The notes: generated by a model from the sequence alone, not told the origin. A stretch of 64,000 bases of DNA from Methylorubrum sp. B1-46 (GCF_021117295.1 NZ_CP088247.1:689501-753500); one strand, 5' to 3'; counted from the stretch's first letter, positions 8,353 to 19,509 are shown. Made by a program: numbers and translations.

Positions 8353-8454
8353 ACCGGATCGATCGCGAGGACGGGGTCGCCAGCCTGGCCGATCAATTCC
8401 TCCGATTCGGTAAAGGCATGGCGTGCGGCGATCGGTGTTCCCTTCGTCGCACCT

Positions 8455-8547
8455 CGTCATCGCAAAGCGACGCCGAAGCGATCCAGAGCGCGGGCGCTCC
8501 GGATCCTGCGGAGCCCTGGATTGCCACGGCTTCGCCTCGCAATGACG
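8455..8547. repeat. 93-nt dispersed palindromic repeat, copy 1
   Basis: The element starts CGTCATCGC and ends GCAATGACG, with inner segments CGAAGCGATCCAG, GGAGCCCTGGATTGC and ACGGCTTCGCCTCGC. Copies with the same ends and near-equal length occur at 50933-51020 and 62961-63053. All three are intergenic, as expected of REP/RPE-like elements in Rhizobiales. Confidence 0.8.
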
Positions 8548-8583
8548 GACGTCGGCACGGACGCTATCAGCCCCAAGGGCCTG

Positions 8584-9315
8584 TCAGCGCCGCGCGCGCG
8601 TGGCCTCGTCCCGGCACGGCCGGATCACCTCCGGCTCGGGGCGGCGGTCGGGTGCGGGCGCCTCGAACACCGCGAGATAGCCGACCCCGCCCTTCAGCCG
8701 GGTCATCGAGACCTCGCGATAGCCGACCGCCGCCAGTTCGCAGCGCAGGAGCTTCGGCGGCGTGCCGTGGCGGGAGGGGATCGCATCGGCATCGACGATC
8801 CCGACCCGACCGCCGGGCTTCATCGCGGCGGCAAGGTTCCACAGCAGGCCGAAGGGTTGGGCGATCTCGTGGTACATATGGACCAGCACCGCCGCATCGA
8901 CCGAGCCGGGCGGAAGGCGCGGGTCGTGCGCCTCGCCACGCACGACGGTGACGTTGGGCAGACGCGCTTCGGCTACTCTCCGCTCCAGATCGGCGAGGTA
9001 ATCCGGCGTGATATCCTGCGCGAGGATGCGCCCCTGAGGCCCGACCCGCGGGCTCAGGCGGAACACGTAGTAGCCGTTTCCGGCGCCGACATCGGCCACC
9101 GTCTCACCGGGCGCGATCCGCATCAGGCGCGCGACCTGCCCGACCTCGTCGGCCCGATCGCGCTGCCCCTCATGCGCCCATTGCGGCGCCACGATCTCGG
9201 CAACAGGTCGGTCGGGCTTCGGAAAGCGCTCGGCCGGCGCGCCGGCCGCGGCCAGCGGTTCGGCGGCAGAAGCCGGCAGCGTCAGCAGGAGGAGGAAGGC
9301 GGCGAAGCGGGTCAT
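8584..9315 (-). CDS. Exported class I SAM-dependent methyltransferase-like protein
   Basis: 243 residues from ATG 9315. The N-terminus (MTRFAAFLLLLTLPASAAEP) is a clear signal peptide with an AxA-type cleavage site, unusual for a methyltransferase. The body has the SAM-binding motif VADVGAGNGYYVFRLS, then VGPQGRILAQDITPDYL, and VLVHMYHEIAQPFGLLWNLA as motif IV-like. Secreted relatives of this kind are annotated in many proteobacteria, but how they would obtain SAM in the periplasm is unclear. Divergent from the small secreted gene at 9442. Confidence 0.82.
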   Translation of the reverse strand: MTRFAAFLLLLTLPASAAEPLAAAGAPAERFPKPDRPVAEIVAPQWAHEGQRDRADEVGQVARLMRIAPGETVADVGAGNGYYVFRLSPRVGPQGRILAQDITPDYLADLERRVAEARLPNVTVVRGEAHDPRLPPGSVDAAVLVHMYHEIAQPFGLLWNLAAAMKPGGRVGIVDADAIPSRHGTPPKLLRCELAAVGYREVSMTRLKGGVGYLAVFEAPAPDRRPEPEVIRPCRDEATRARR

Positions 9316-9441
9316 GCCCCGGATAAGTCCCGGCGCGGACAAACGTGCCCACCCCGCGCGCCTCGGCCGCGCACCGAACCCGCGGTCGGCTCCCCCGTTT
9401 GCAAGGGACAGGCTCGAACCGACATCCGAAAGCGAGACGCG

Positions 9442-9726
9442 ATGCGCCGCCCGATCCTCCTCCTCACTCTCCTCGCGCTTCCCGTCCCCCCGGCGCTGGC
9501 GCAGGGTTTCCCCGGCGCGACGGTCGGCATTCCGCTGGGAAAGCCCGACCCATTCGGCCGCATGACGCGCCCGCCGGCGGAGCCGATGGCCGAGCCTTCT
9601 GCCGATCCCGCGGCCGGCCGTGAAGCGGCCCGGCCGGATCGCCGCCTGCACTCCCAGGCCCGGCGCCCCCTCAAGGGCCATCGTCAGGCCGAACCGAAGC
9701 GGCGTCCGCCTCTGACCCGACGCTGA
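9442..9726 (+). CDS. Small secreted, Pro/Arg-rich hypothetical protein
   Basis: 94 residues from ATG 9442, with GCGAGACGCG upstream. Residues 1-20 form a signal peptide (MRRPILLLTLLALPVPPALA). The mature part is short, Pro/Glu-rich and then strongly basic (HSQARRPLKGHRQAEPKRR), and is likely disordered. No family recognised. It lies 54 nt before trmD in the same direction. Confidence 0.55.
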   Translation: MRRPILLLTLLALPVPPALAQGFPGATVGIPLGKPDPFGRMTRPPAEPMAEPSADPAAGREAARPDRRLHSQARRPLKGHRQAEPKRRPPLTRR

Positions 9727-9780
9727 CCGGCGGGGCGCCGCCGTCATTGACCAGCCCGGCGCGCACCGCCATCAAGCGGC

Positions 9781-10503
9781 ATGAGCGCGCCCGTCGATCC
9801 CGGGACGTCGGCCCCCTGGCGGGCCACGGTCCTGACCCTCTACCCGGAGATGTTCCCCGGTCCCCTCGGCCATTCGCTGTCGGGCGATGCGCTGACGCGC
9901 GGCACGTGGAGCCTGGAGCCGCGCCAGATCCGCGAGCACGGGCTCGGCCGCCACCGCAGCGTGGACGACACGCCGGCCGGCGGCGGCGCCGGAATGGTCT
10001 TGCGCTGCGACGTCCTCGGGGCGGCGATCGACGCCGCGGCAGGCCCGGATGATCTCCGCCCACGCCTCCTCATGTCGCCGCGCGGAAAACCGCTGACGCA
10101 GGCGCGGGTGCGGGCACTGGCCGAGGGACCGGGCGCGATCCTCGTCTGCGGCCGGTTCGAGGGCGTGGACGAGCGGGTGATCGAGGCGCGCCAGCTCGAA
10201 GAGGTGTCGATCGGCGATTACGTTCTGTCGGGCGGCGAGATCGCAGCGCTGGTGTTGATCGATTCCTGCGTCCGCCTGCTGCCCGGCGTGATGGGAAAGC
10301 ACGCCTCGGGCGTCGAGGAGAGTTTCGAGGGCGGGTTGCTCGAATACCCGCACTACACCCGGCCGCGGGACTGGGAGGGGCGGACGATCCCCGACGTGCT
10401 GATGGGCGGCAACCATGCGGCCATCGCCCGCTGGCGGTCCGAGCGAAGCCGCGCGCTGACGCAAGCGCGCCGGCCCGACCTGCTGCAGAGGGACGAACCT
10501 TAG
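9781..10503 (+). CDS. trmD: tRNA (guanine-37-N1)-methyltransferase TrmD
   Basis: A 240-residue SPOUT methyltransferase that makes m1G37 in tRNAs reading CNN/GGG codons and so prevents +1 frameshifting. It begins [17 protein letters not shown]. The trefoil-knot SAM motifs are [16 protein letters not shown] and [18 protein letters not shown], and the C-terminal domain has LEYPHYTRP and VPDVLMGG-like ([13 protein letters not shown]) sequences. Dimeric active site. The usual downstream rplS is absent here; serC follows instead. Confidence 0.97.
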   Translation: MSAPVDPGTSAPWRATVLTLYPEMFPGPLGHSLSGDALTRGTWSLEPRQIREHGLGRHRSVDDTPAGGGAGMVLRCDVLGAAIDAAAGPDDLRPRLLMSPRGKPLTQARVRALAEGPGAILVCGRFEGVDERVIEARQLEEVSIGDYVLSGGEIAALVLIDSCVRLLPGVMGKHASGVEESFEGGLLEYPHYTRPRDWEGRTIPDVLMGGNHAAIARWRSERSRALTQARRPDLLQRDEP

Positions 10504-10599
10504 ATGAATCTTTTTGCTCGCTATTCTTTCGAGAACTGAACGATCGGTCCGTTGCTTGCAGCACACGCGTACCCGAATCCTTGAAAAAGCTGCTTGCCT

Positions 10600-10677
10600 T
10601 GCGGTGCGCGATCCGTCATTTACCGCAGCGGGACACCTCCCCCCAACGGGAGGCAACCATCTGGAAGGATGGATGAC
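10600..10677 (+). ncRNA. Structured 5' leader of serC (serC-motif-like)
   Basis: Three consecutive stems precede the serC ATG. TGCGGT at 10600 pairs with ACCGCA at 10622; CCTCCC at 10636 pairs with GGGAGG at 10648; CCATC at 10657 pairs with GATGG at 10668. The last loop and stem contain the GGAAGG ribosome-binding site, so folding would hide it. An RNA called the serC motif is known upstream of serC in alphaproteobacteria. Position and the two terminal hairpins agree, but I could not compare with the Rfam model. Confidence 0.5.
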
Positions 10678-11853
10678 ATGACGGTTCAAATGCCCGCCGC
10701 GCGCCCGCGCGTGCCTTACTTTTCGTCCGGCCCCACGACCAAGCGTCCCGGTTGGAGCCTCGATGCCCTCGCCGGCGCGGCGCTCGGCCGCTCACACCGC
10801 TCGGCCGCCGGCAAGGCCAAGCTCGCCGAGGCCATCGAGCTCACCCGCACGGTTCTGCGCGTGCCCGCCGACTATCGCATCGGCATCGTCCCCGGATCTG
10901 ACACCGGCGCCGTCGAGATGGCGATGTGGTCGATGCTCGGACCGAAGACCGTCGAGGTCATGGCCTGGGATTCCTTCGGTGCCGAGTGGGTCACCGACGC
11001 CCTGAAAGAGCTCAAGATCGATCCGATCGTCCATGTCGGCGAGCACGGCATCCTGCCCAAGCTCGACGCCATCGACACGAAAAAGAACGACCTCGTCTTC
11101 ACCTGGAACGGCACCACCGCCGGCGTGAAGGTCCCGCACAGCGACTGGATCGCCGACGACCGCGAAGGCATCACCATCTGCGACGCGACCTCGGCCGCCT
11201 TCGCGATGCCGCTGCCGTGGGACAAGCTCGATGTCGTCACCTATTCCTGGCAGAAGGTGATGGGCGGCGAGGCCGCGCACGGCATGCTGATCCTCTCGCC
11301 GCGCGCGGTGGCGCGCCTGGAGAGCCACACGCCGGCCTGGCCGATCCCGAAGGTGTTCCGCCTGACCAAGGGCGGCCGGCTCATCGAGGGCATCTTCAAG
11401 GGCGACACCATCAACACGCCCTCGATGCTCGCGGTCGAGGACTACCTCGACACCCTGAAATGGGCCGAGCGCATCGGCGGGCTCGACGCGCTGCATGCGC
11501 GGGCCGACGCCAATGCCCGTGCGGTCCACGCGTGGGTGGCGCGCACGCCCTGGATCGGCCACCTCGCGGTGGATCCGGCGACCTACTCGAACACGGGCGT
11601 GTGCCTCGTGATCACCGACCCGGACGTGCTCGCCAAGGGCGACGCCGTGGTCAAGACCGTCGCCGCGGGGATCGTCAGCCGCCTCGAGCGTGAGGGCGTG
11701 GCCTTCGACTTCGGCGCCTATCGCGATGCGCCGGCCGGGCTGCGGATCTGGTGCGGGGCGACCGTCGAGACTTCCGACATCGAGGCGCTGACGCCTTGGC
11801 TCGACTGGGCCTTCGCCCAGGAGAAGGCGGCACTCGCCGCCGCGGCAGCCTGA
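10678..11853 (+). CDS. serC: Phosphoserine aminotransferase
   Basis: A 391-residue PLP enzyme converting 3-phosphohydroxypyruvate plus glutamate to phosphoserine. ATG 10678 was chosen 8 nt after GGAAGGA; an in-frame ATG at 10669 is inside the RBS. The family opening [12 protein letters not shown], the PLP lysine near residue 193 in [14 protein letters not shown], the CDATSAAF aspartate, and [11 protein letters not shown] of the partner subunit mark the alphaproteobacterial SerC subgroup. It heads serC-serA, the first two committed steps of serine synthesis. In methylotrophs serine also feeds one-carbon assimilation. Confidence 0.96.
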   Translation: MTVQMPAARPRVPYFSSGPTTKRPGWSLDALAGAALGRSHRSAAGKAKLAEAIELTRTVLRVPADYRIGIVPGSDTGAVEMAMWSMLGPKTVEVMAWDSFGAEWVTDALKELKIDPIVHVGEHGILPKLDAIDTKKNDLVFTWNGTTAGVKVPHSDWIADDREGITICDATSAAFAMPLPWDKLDVVTYSWQKVMGGEAAHGMLILSPRAVARLESHTPAWPIPKVFRLTKGGRLIEGIFKGDTINTPSMLAVEDYLDTLKWAERIGGLDALHARADANARAVHAWVARTPWIGHLAVDPATYSNTGVCLVITDPDVLAKGDAVVKTVAAGIVSRLEREGVAFDFGAYRDAPAGLRIWCGATVETSDIEALTPWLDWAFAQEKAALAAAAA

Positions 11854-12013
11854 AGGTCTGAAGACGTCACGATGGCCGGTCATGAGACCGGCCATTTGCT
11901 TATCGACGCGCTCCAGCGATCTCCCGGTCTTGATTCCCGCGCGACGCGACGACCGGCCATGCCTCTCCCGAGAGGAAGCGATCCTGCGCGCGCGCACGAC
12001 GCGAGGTGCTCCC

Positions 12014-13621
12014 GTGTCCCAACCCATCACCGCCAAACCCAGGGTCCTCGTCTCCGACGCCCTGTCGGAGGCCGCCGTCCAGATCTTCCGTGATCGCGGT
12101 ATCGAGGTCGATTTCCAGCCCGGCCTCGGCAAGGACAAGGACGCGCTGGCCGCCGTCATCGGCCAGTATGACGGCCTCGTCATCCGCTCCACCACCAAGG
12201 TGACGGGCAAGCTGCTTGGCCAGGCCACGCGGCTGAAGGCGATCGGCCGCGCCGGCATCGGCGTCGACAACGTCGATGTCCCGGCGGCGACCGCCAAAGG
12301 CGTGATCGTGATGAACACGCCGTTCGGCAACTCGATCACCACCGCCGAGCACGCCATCGCGCTGATGTTCGCGCTCGCCCGCCAGATCCCCGCCGCCGAC
12401 GCTTCGACGCAGGCCGGCAAGTGGGAGAAGAACCGGTTCATGGGCGTCGAGCTGACCGGCAAGACGCTCGGCGTCGTCGGCTGCGGCAATGTCGGCGCCG
12501 TGGTCGCCGACCGGGCGATCGGGCTCAAGCTGAAGGTCGTCGCCTACGATCCCTTCCTGACGCCAGAGCGCGCCGTCGAGATCGGCGTGGACAAGGTCGA
12601 ACTCGACGAGTTGCTGGCACGCGCCGACATCATCACGCTCCACGTGCCGCTCACCGACAAGACCCGCAACATCCTCTCGGCGGAGAACCTCGCCCGGACC
12701 AAGCGGGGCGTGCGCATCGTCAACTGCGCCCGCGGCGGCCTTGTGGACGAGGCGGCTTTGCGCGCCGCCCTCGATTCCGGCCATGTGGCGGGCGCGGCCC
12801 TCGACGTCTTCGTCACAGAGCCGGCGATCGAGAACCCGCTCTTCGGCCACCCGAACGTGATCTGCACGCCGCATCTCGGCGCCTCGACCTCCGAGGCGCA
12901 GGAGAACGTGGCGCTGCAGGTCGCCGAGCAGATGGCCGATTACCTGCTGACAGGCGCCATCACCAACGCCGTCAACTTTCCCTCGATTTCGGCCGAGGAG
13001 GCGCCCCGCCTCAAGCCGTTCGTTGCGCTGTGCGAGAAACTCGGCTCGTTCCTGGGCCAGCTCACGGAAGCGCCGATCAAGGGCATCCGCATCACCTACG
13101 AGGGTGCGGTGGCCGCCATGAACACCCGCGCGCTGACCTCGGCGGCGGTGACCGGGGTGCTGCGCCCGATCCTGCAGGAGGTGAACATGGTCTCGGCCCC
13201 GGTGATCGCGCGGGATCGCGGGATCGTCGTCGACGAGATCAAGCGCGAGGGCGGAGCCAGCGACTACGAGTCGGTGGTGCGCATCGCGGTCGAGGCGGAG
13301 GACATGACGCGGGATGCCGCCGGCACCGTCTTCAACGACGGCAAACCGCGGGTCATCGAGATCCGGGGCATCAACATCGACGCGCCCTTCGCGCCACTGA
13401 TGCTCTACGTGCGCAACCACGACAGGCCCGGTTTCGTCGGCCGGTTCGGGTCGGTGCTCGGCGATGCCGGCGTCAATCTCGGGACCTTCGCGATGGGCCG
13501 CGAATCGAAGGGGGGTGCTGCCGTCGCTTTCGTCTCGGTGGATGCCGAGGTGTCCCCCGAGGTGCTGAGAGCGATCGAGGCCATCCCGCAGGTGAAGCGT
13601 GTTCGCCCCGTCCGGTTCTGA
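12014..13621 (+). CDS. serA: D-3-phosphoglycerate dehydrogenase, long form with ACT domain
   Basis: 535 residues from GTG 12014, preceded by GAGGTG. The substrate domain is split around a Rossmann domain with GVVGCGNVGAVVADRA near residue 153. Catalytic Arg is in NCARGGLVDE, and Glu/His in the following helix and in TPHLGASTSEAQENVA. An intervening (ASB) domain spans about 320-450, and an ACT domain follows (LYVRNHDRPGFVGRFG to the end), the serine-sensing feedback site. It oxidises 3-phosphoglycerate with NAD. Start further upstream (11882) is unlikely: the extension has no family similarity. Separated from serC by 160 nt. Confidence 0.96.
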   Translation: MSQPITAKPRVLVSDALSEAAVQIFRDRGIEVDFQPGLGKDKDALAAVIGQYDGLVIRSTTKVTGKLLGQATRLKAIGRAGIGVDNVDVPAATAKGVIVMNTPFGNSITTAEHAIALMFALARQIPAADASTQAGKWEKNRFMGVELTGKTLGVVGCGNVGAVVADRAIGLKLKVVAYDPFLTPERAVEIGVDKVELDELLARADIITLHVPLTDKTRNILSAENLARTKRGVRIVNCARGGLVDEAALRAALDSGHVAGAALDVFVTEPAIENPLFGHPNVICTPHLGASTSEAQENVALQVAEQMADYLLTGAITNAVNFPSISAEEAPRLKPFVALCEKLGSFLGQLTEAPIKGIRITYEGAVAAMNTRALTSAAVTGVLRPILQEVNMVSAPVIARDRGIVVDEIKREGGASDYESVVRIAVEAEDMTRDAAGTVFNDGKPRVIEIRGINIDAPFAPLMLYVRNHDRPGFVGRFGSVLGDAGVNLGTFAMGRESKGGAAVAFVSVDAEVSPEVLRAIEAIPQVKRVRPVRF

Positions 13622-13724
13622 GGCCGCTCCGACCCCGGCGGAGGCAGCCCCCGCCGCCTCACCCCCGAACGGCACGGCGCCGACGGCGCCGTCCGCCCTC
13701 CCCCTTGAGAATGAGGATCGCACG

Positions 13725-13928
13725 ATGAGCTGCAAAGTCACCGTCCGCTGCGCCTGGGACGAGGCTGCCGGCGTCTTCTTCGTCCACGACTCGCCGGTGC
13801 CGGGCCTCGCCACCGAGGCGCCGACCATGCCGGCCCTGCTGTGCAAGCTGCCCGGCATGATCCGCGACCTGCTCGGCCTCGACGACGGCGCCTATATCGA
13901 CATCTACGTCGAGCGAGTGGCCCGCTGA
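13725..13928 (+). CDS. DUF1902 protein 1 (HicB-like antitoxin candidate)
   Basis: 67 residues from ATG 13725 with GAGGA upstream. The sequence has VRCAWDEAAGVFFVHDSPVP, GLATEAPTMPALLCKLPGMIRDLL and a terminal strand. That is the beta-beta-beta-alpha-beta pattern of DUF1902, a HicB-like partial RNase H fold. It shares most positions with the next gene (VRCAWD, VPGL.TEA, CKLPGMI.DLL), so the pair is a tandem duplication. No DNA-binding domain is fused. Likely antitoxin or antitoxin-like partner of the HicA-like gene at 14322. Confidence 0.75.
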   Translation: MSCKVTVRCAWDEAAGVFFVHDSPVPGLATEAPTMPALLCKLPGMIRDLLGLDDGAYIDIYVERVAR

Positions 13929-14007
13929 AGGCACTTATCACTGGCCGGAGGGATTGCGTGCTGCGCGTTGCGCCGTCATCCTCCGGCCGACCATGAGGAA
14001 TTCTCCG

Positions 14008-14235
14008 ATGAACCGGCACGTTGTCGTACGCTGCGCCTGGGACGACGAGGCCGACGTGTGGTTCGTGCAGGACTCCGATGTGCCGGGCCTCGTGACCGAG
14101 GCAACCACCTTGGACGCCCTTCGCTGCAAGTTGCCGGGAATGATCCAGGATCTTCTCGAGGTCGAAACCGCAATGGATATCGAGGTCGATCTGATCGCCT
14201 ACGCCCACGATCGTGTGAGGGTGCAAGCCGCCTGA
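14008..14235 (+). CDS. DUF1902 protein 2 (HicB-like antitoxin candidate)
   Basis: 75 residues from ATG 14008, with GAGGAA 8 nt upstream. Paralogue of the preceding gene: VVVRCAWDDEADVWFVQDS, VPGLVTEATTLDALRCKLPG and MIQDLLEVE, followed by a longer C-terminal strand (AYAHDRVRVQAA). It lies directly upstream of the HicA-like gene, 86 nt away, and is the more probable cognate antitoxin of the two. The DUF1902 family itself has no assigned activity that I know with certainty. Confidence 0.75.
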   Translation: MNRHVVVRCAWDDEADVWFVQDSDVPGLVTEATTLDALRCKLPGMIQDLLEVETAMDIEVDLIAYAHDRVRVQAA

Positions 14236-14321
14236 CAGGACCGGTTGCGGCAGCGTTAACGCACCGTCGCGCCAACCTGTGCCAATGTCGGACACCGAGT
14301 GCTTCGCAGGGACAGCGACAG

Positions 14322-14516
14322 GTGACCGACTACACTCCGGCTTTGAAAAAACTGCTGCGCCAGCAGGGCTATGTATTTTTCCAAAGCGGCCGCGGCGATC
14401 ACGAGGTCTGGCGAAATGACGCTACAGGCAGGAAAGTCATTGTGGACGGTGCGATCAAATCACGCCACACCGCCAACGGCATCCTGAAGCAAGCGGGTCT
14501 GCCAAAATCCTTCTGA
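14322..14516 (+). CDS. HicA-like toxin candidate
   Basis: 64 residues from GTG 14322. The fold pattern is alpha (YTPALKKLLRQQGY), beta (VFFQSGRGDHEVWRN), beta (RKVIVDG), alpha (HTANGILKQAGL), which is the double-stranded RNA-binding-like fold of HicA mRNA interferases. The GDH histidine sits where HicA has its catalytic His in GSHH. ILKQAGL is a near-perfect HicA C-terminal helix. Base composition is visibly more AT-rich than neighbours (runs such as TTGAAAAAAC and TATTTTTCC), suggesting acquisition. Probable RNase toxin with the DUF1902 antitoxin upstream; activity not shown. Confidence 0.75.
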   Translation: MTDYTPALKKLLRQQGYVFFQSGRGDHEVWRNDATGRKVIVDGAIKSRHTANGILKQAGLPKSF

Positions 14517-14582
14517 TCCATCGTCGGCCCTTCAAACTCTTTTTTTGGAGCGGTCCAGCGAAATCCGATGCGCGAGCACCCC

Positions 14583-15680
14583 ATGAAGATCGACGGACAG
14601 CCCTATCGCACCATCTTCCCCGAGGCCGACGGTCGCGCCGTCACGGTCATCGATCAGACCCGGCTGCCCTTCGCCTTCGAACTCAAGCGCCTGACGAGCC
14701 TTGATGACGCGGCTGTGGCGATCCGCACCATGGTGGTGCGCGGCGCGCCGCTGATCGGTGTCACAGCCGCCTACGGACTGGCGCTGGCGATGCGGGAGGA
14801 TGCGAGCGAGGCGGGGATCGAACGGGCCTCCGCGACGCTCGTTGCCACGCGGCCGACCGCGATCAACCTGCGCTGGGCGCTCGACCGGATGGCCGTCCTG
14901 CTGCGCCGGGCGCCGGAGGCCGAACGCGAGGCGCTCGCCTTCGCGGAAGCGGCAAGAATCGCCGATGAGGACGTTGCGAGTTGCCGCGCCATCGGCGAGC
15001 ACGGCGCCGCGATCCTGTCCGAGATCGCCGCGAAGAAGAGCGGACCGGTCAACGTGCTGACCCATTGCAACGCCGGCTGGCTCGCCACGGTCGATTGGGG
15101 GACGGCGCTGGCGCCGATCTACGTGGCGCACGATGCCGGTGTGCCGATCCACGTCTTCGTCGACGAAACTCGGCCGCGCAACCAGGGCGCGGCGTTGACC
15201 GCCTTCGAACTCAACGCCCACGGCGTGCCGCACACCGTGATCGCCGACAATGCCGGCGGCCACCTGATGCAGCACGGACAGGTCGATGTCTGCATCGTCG
15301 GCTCGGACCGGACCACGGCTTCGGGCGATGTCTGCAACAAGATCGGCACCTACCTGAAGGCGCTGGCAGCTTCCGACAACCGCATCCCGTTCTACGCGGC
15401 CCTGCCCTTCTCGACGATCGACTGGACCCTCCAGGACGGCGTGCGCGATATCCCGATCGAGGAGCGCGACGCCCGCGAGGTCACCCATCTCACCGGCCGC
15501 ACCGATGCTGGCGCCTTCGCCACGGTCGCCGTGGTCTCGCCGGGCAGCCCGGTGGCCAACCCGGCCTTCGACGTGACGCCCGCCCGCCTCGTCACCGGCA
15601 TCATCACCGAGCGCGGTGTCTGTGAGGCGACCGAAGAGGGTCTGGCCGGGCTCTATCCCGAGCGGCGCAAGGCCGCCTGA
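14583..15680 (+). CDS. mtnA: S-methyl-5-thioribose-1-phosphate isomerase
   Basis: 365 residues from ATG 14583; an alternative ATG at 14568 adds five residues. It isomerises MTR-1-P to MTRu-1-P in methionine salvage. Motifs are [17 protein letters not shown] near the N-terminus, the catalytic Cys in [30 protein letters not shown], and the Asp in [19 protein letters not shown]. The eIF2B-like Rossmann half is complete and the length is normal. No other mtn genes lie within the window. Confidence 0.96.
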   Translation: MKIDGQPYRTIFPEADGRAVTVIDQTRLPFAFELKRLTSLDDAAVAIRTMVVRGAPLIGVTAAYGLALAMREDASEAGIERASATLVATRPTAINLRWALDRMAVLLRRAPEAEREALAFAEAARIADEDVASCRAIGEHGAAILSEIAAKKSGPVNVLTHCNAGWLATVDWGTALAPIYVAHDAGVPIHVFVDETRPRNQGAALTAFELNAHGVPHTVIADNAGGHLMQHGQVDVCIVGSDRTTASGDVCNKIGTYLKALAASDNRIPFYAALPFSTIDWTLQDGVRDIPIEERDAREVTHLTGRTDAGAFATVAVVSPGSPVANPAFDVTPARLVTGIITERGVCEATEEGLAGLYPERRKAA

Positions 15681-15685
15681 TCCGG

Positions 15686-15706
15686 CCCCGCTTGATCGAA
15701 GCGGGG
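15686..15706. terminator. Terminator-like hairpin after mtnA
   Basis: CCCCGCTT and AAGCGGGG form an 8-bp stem around GATCG, 6 nt after the mtnA stop and between convergent genes. No poly-U tract. The gap to 15801 holds nothing else evident. Confidence 0.5.
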
Positions 15707-15800
15707 ATCGGACCAGCAAGCCCGCGCGGCTCTTGAGCGAGGCCCAAATCCGCCATCCCGAGGGGATCAGCCGGATTTGGCATGACACGCGAACGGGGCC

Positions 15801-16148
15801 TCAATCCTTCAGCGGATCGTGGCCCCAGTTCATCAGCGAAAGGCGCCAGGGCGAGTCCTTCATCTTGGATTTGTCCTCGGGCCCGCCCTGCTTGAGGTGG
15901 CGGTGGACGTAGCCGACCACCTTCTCCATGTGGGCGTAGTCGTCGTCGCTGAGATCGGCCTTCTTCTTGTGCAGGATCTCGACGATGCGGCGGCCCTCTT
16001 TGTGACCGGTGGCCTCGCCGCCGTCCTTCTTCTGCCCGACCGACCGGCTCTCTTCGGATGCCAGGAATTTCTCCAGAGCCGAGGCGGTCATGTTCACCGC
16101 GTCCTTGAAGTCCTTCCAGATCGTCTCGTGATCGTCGGTCTGGGCCAT
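15801..16148 (-). CDS. DUF3140 domain protein
   Basis: 115 residues from ATG 16148 (MAQTDDHETIWKDFKDAVNM). Other segments are ALEKFLASEESRSVGQKK, GRRIVEILHKKKADLSDDDY, HMEKVVGYVHRHLKQGGP and a C-terminal WRLSLMNWGHDPLK. This layout matches DUF3140, which I recall as DNA-binding-like or stress-associated small proteins of unknown function. Soluble, charged and helical. The same frame stays open far upstream, but that part is antisense shadow of the MATE gene. Confidence 0.8.
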   Translation of the reverse strand: MAQTDDHETIWKDFKDAVNMTASALEKFLASEESRSVGQKKDGGEATGHKEGRRIVEILHKKKADLSDDDYAHMEKVVGYVHRHLKQGGPEDKSKMKDSPWRLSLMNWGHDPLKD

Positions 16149-16213
16149 GGCGCCTGTCGTCCTTCCGCTCTCGTCGGGGCGGCAACAGGCGCTCTTCAGG
16201 CGCGGTTCCGCTC

Positions 16214-17635
16214 TCACCCCGCCTGCGCGGTTGGGCCGCGTGCCCGGCCCGCGCTCAGCCGCCGCCAGCGGATCACCAGGGCGACCGAGACGACGAGAAG
16301 GCCGGCGCAGAAGCCCGCCCAGATGCCGCACCCGCCCATCCCGGCACCCCAGGCGAGTGCCGCACCGAGCGGCACGCCGATGCCCCAGTAGCCGAACAGA
16401 GCGATCAGCATCGGGACCTTGGTGTCCTGCAGGCCGCGCAGGGCACCGAGCGCCACCGACTGCACACCGTCCGAGATCGCGAATAGGGCCGAGAAGATCA
16501 GGAAGCCGGCGGCCACGGGAAACACGCCTGCCGCGCCCGGCGCACCGGCATCGAGGAACAGGCCGATGAGCGTGCGGGGCGCGAGAAGCTGCACCAGGGC
16601 ACAGGCCACCATGAAGCCGAAGCCGAGCCAGAGTGCGACCGCGCCCGCCCGGCGCAGGGCTGCCCGGTCGGCGGCGCCGTAGGCACGGCCGACCCGCACG
16701 GTGGCCGCCTGTCCGATGCCGTTGGGCACCATGAAGCAGGTCGCGGCGATCTGGAGCGTGATCGCGTGGGCGGCGAGCGGCACCGTGCCGAAGGTGCCCA
16801 TCGCCACCGTGGCCGCCTCGAACAGACCGGCCTCGGCGATCCCCGCCACGCCCATCGGCAGTCCGACCCGCACCACGCGGGCGAGGGGCTCGGTATCGAG
16901 CCGCCAGAGATCGGCGAACATCCGGTGGCGGTGGAGGATCCGGTCGAGCCGGATCACCAGCACCAGGGCGGCGAGCGCCAGGAACTCGGTGAGCACGGTG
17001 CCGAGCGCCACGCCGGCGATGCCGAGATCCGGCGGCCCGAAGACGAGGAAGGCGCCGAGCGCGAGGTTGAGCGGCAGGGCGATCAGGCTCACCGCGAGCG
17101 GCGGTCCCGGCCGCTGCAGCGCGGCGAGCGCCCCCTTCAGCACCATGAAGGCGAGTGCCGGGAACATCCACCATTGCAGCACCCGCATGTAGGTGCCGGC
17201 ATCGCGCGCGACCGCGGGCTCCTGGCGCAGCAGCAGAAGAAGATCCTCCGTGAACCAGAGCACCGGCATCAGCACCAGCGTGACGAGGAAACCGACCCAC
17301 AGCCCCGCCCGAACCGTGCGCCGCACCGCGCCGGACGCCGCCGCACCCGAATCTCGGCCGACCGCTTCCGCGACCAGCGGCGCCACGGACGAGGTGAGGC
17401 CGATGCCGCCGATAAACAGCAAGAGGTAGAGGCTGGTGGCGAGCGCGCCCGCGGCGATGGGCTCGGCGCCGAGCCGGCCGAGCAGCACCGCGTTCGAGGC
17501 CACCAGCCCATGCTGGGCGAGGTTGATGAGGACGAGCGGCGCCGACAGCTTCAGCGTCGCGCGCAGCTCATCCCACCAGGGCGAGGTCGGCGGCCGATCG
17601 AGGCCGGTCGCCGCGAGGCTCGGTGCAGACGTCAC
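16214..17635 (-). CDS. MATE-family multidrug efflux transporter
   Basis: About 473 residues from GTG 17635, placed 18 nt after the ABC exporter stop; an upstream ATG at 17710 would overlap that gene. About 12 hydrophobic helices in two halves, with family motifs SAPLVLINLAQHGLVASNAV in helix 1, GALATSLYLLL, and GLPMGVAGIAEAGLFEAATV at the second half. It would export cationic or organic compounds by H+ or Na+ antiport (NorM/DinF type). Close spacing suggests an operon with the upstream ABC exporter. Confidence 0.92.
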   Translation of the reverse strand: MTSAPSLAATGLDRPPTSPWWDELRATLKLSAPLVLINLAQHGLVASNAVLLGRLGAEPIAAGALATSLYLLLFIGGIGLTSSVAPLVAEAVGRDSGAAASGAVRRTVRAGLWVGFLVTLVLMPVLWFTEDLLLLLRQEPAVARDAGTYMRVLQWWMFPALAFMVLKGALAALQRPGPPLAVSLIALPLNLALGAFLVFGPPDLGIAGVALGTVLTEFLALAALVLVIRLDRILHRHRMFADLWRLDTEPLARVVRVGLPMGVAGIAEAGLFEAATVAMGTFGTVPLAAHAITLQIAATCFMVPNGIGQAATVRVGRAYGAADRAALRRAGAVALWLGFGFMVACALVQLLAPRTLIGLFLDAGAPGAAGVFPVAAGFLIFSALFAISDGVQSVALGALRGLQDTKVPMLIALFGYWGIGVPLGAALAWGAGMGGCGIWAGFCAGLLVVSVALVIRWRRLSAGRARGPTAQAG

Positions 17636-17652
17636 AGGACCATCGCAGCTGC

Positions 17653-19509
<1,857 letters not shown>

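Noticed and set aside
15801..17300. Single 499-residue minus-strand protein including the DUF3140 part
   Set aside because: Only the last 115 residues look like protein; the rest is a shadow of the MATE gene in another frame.
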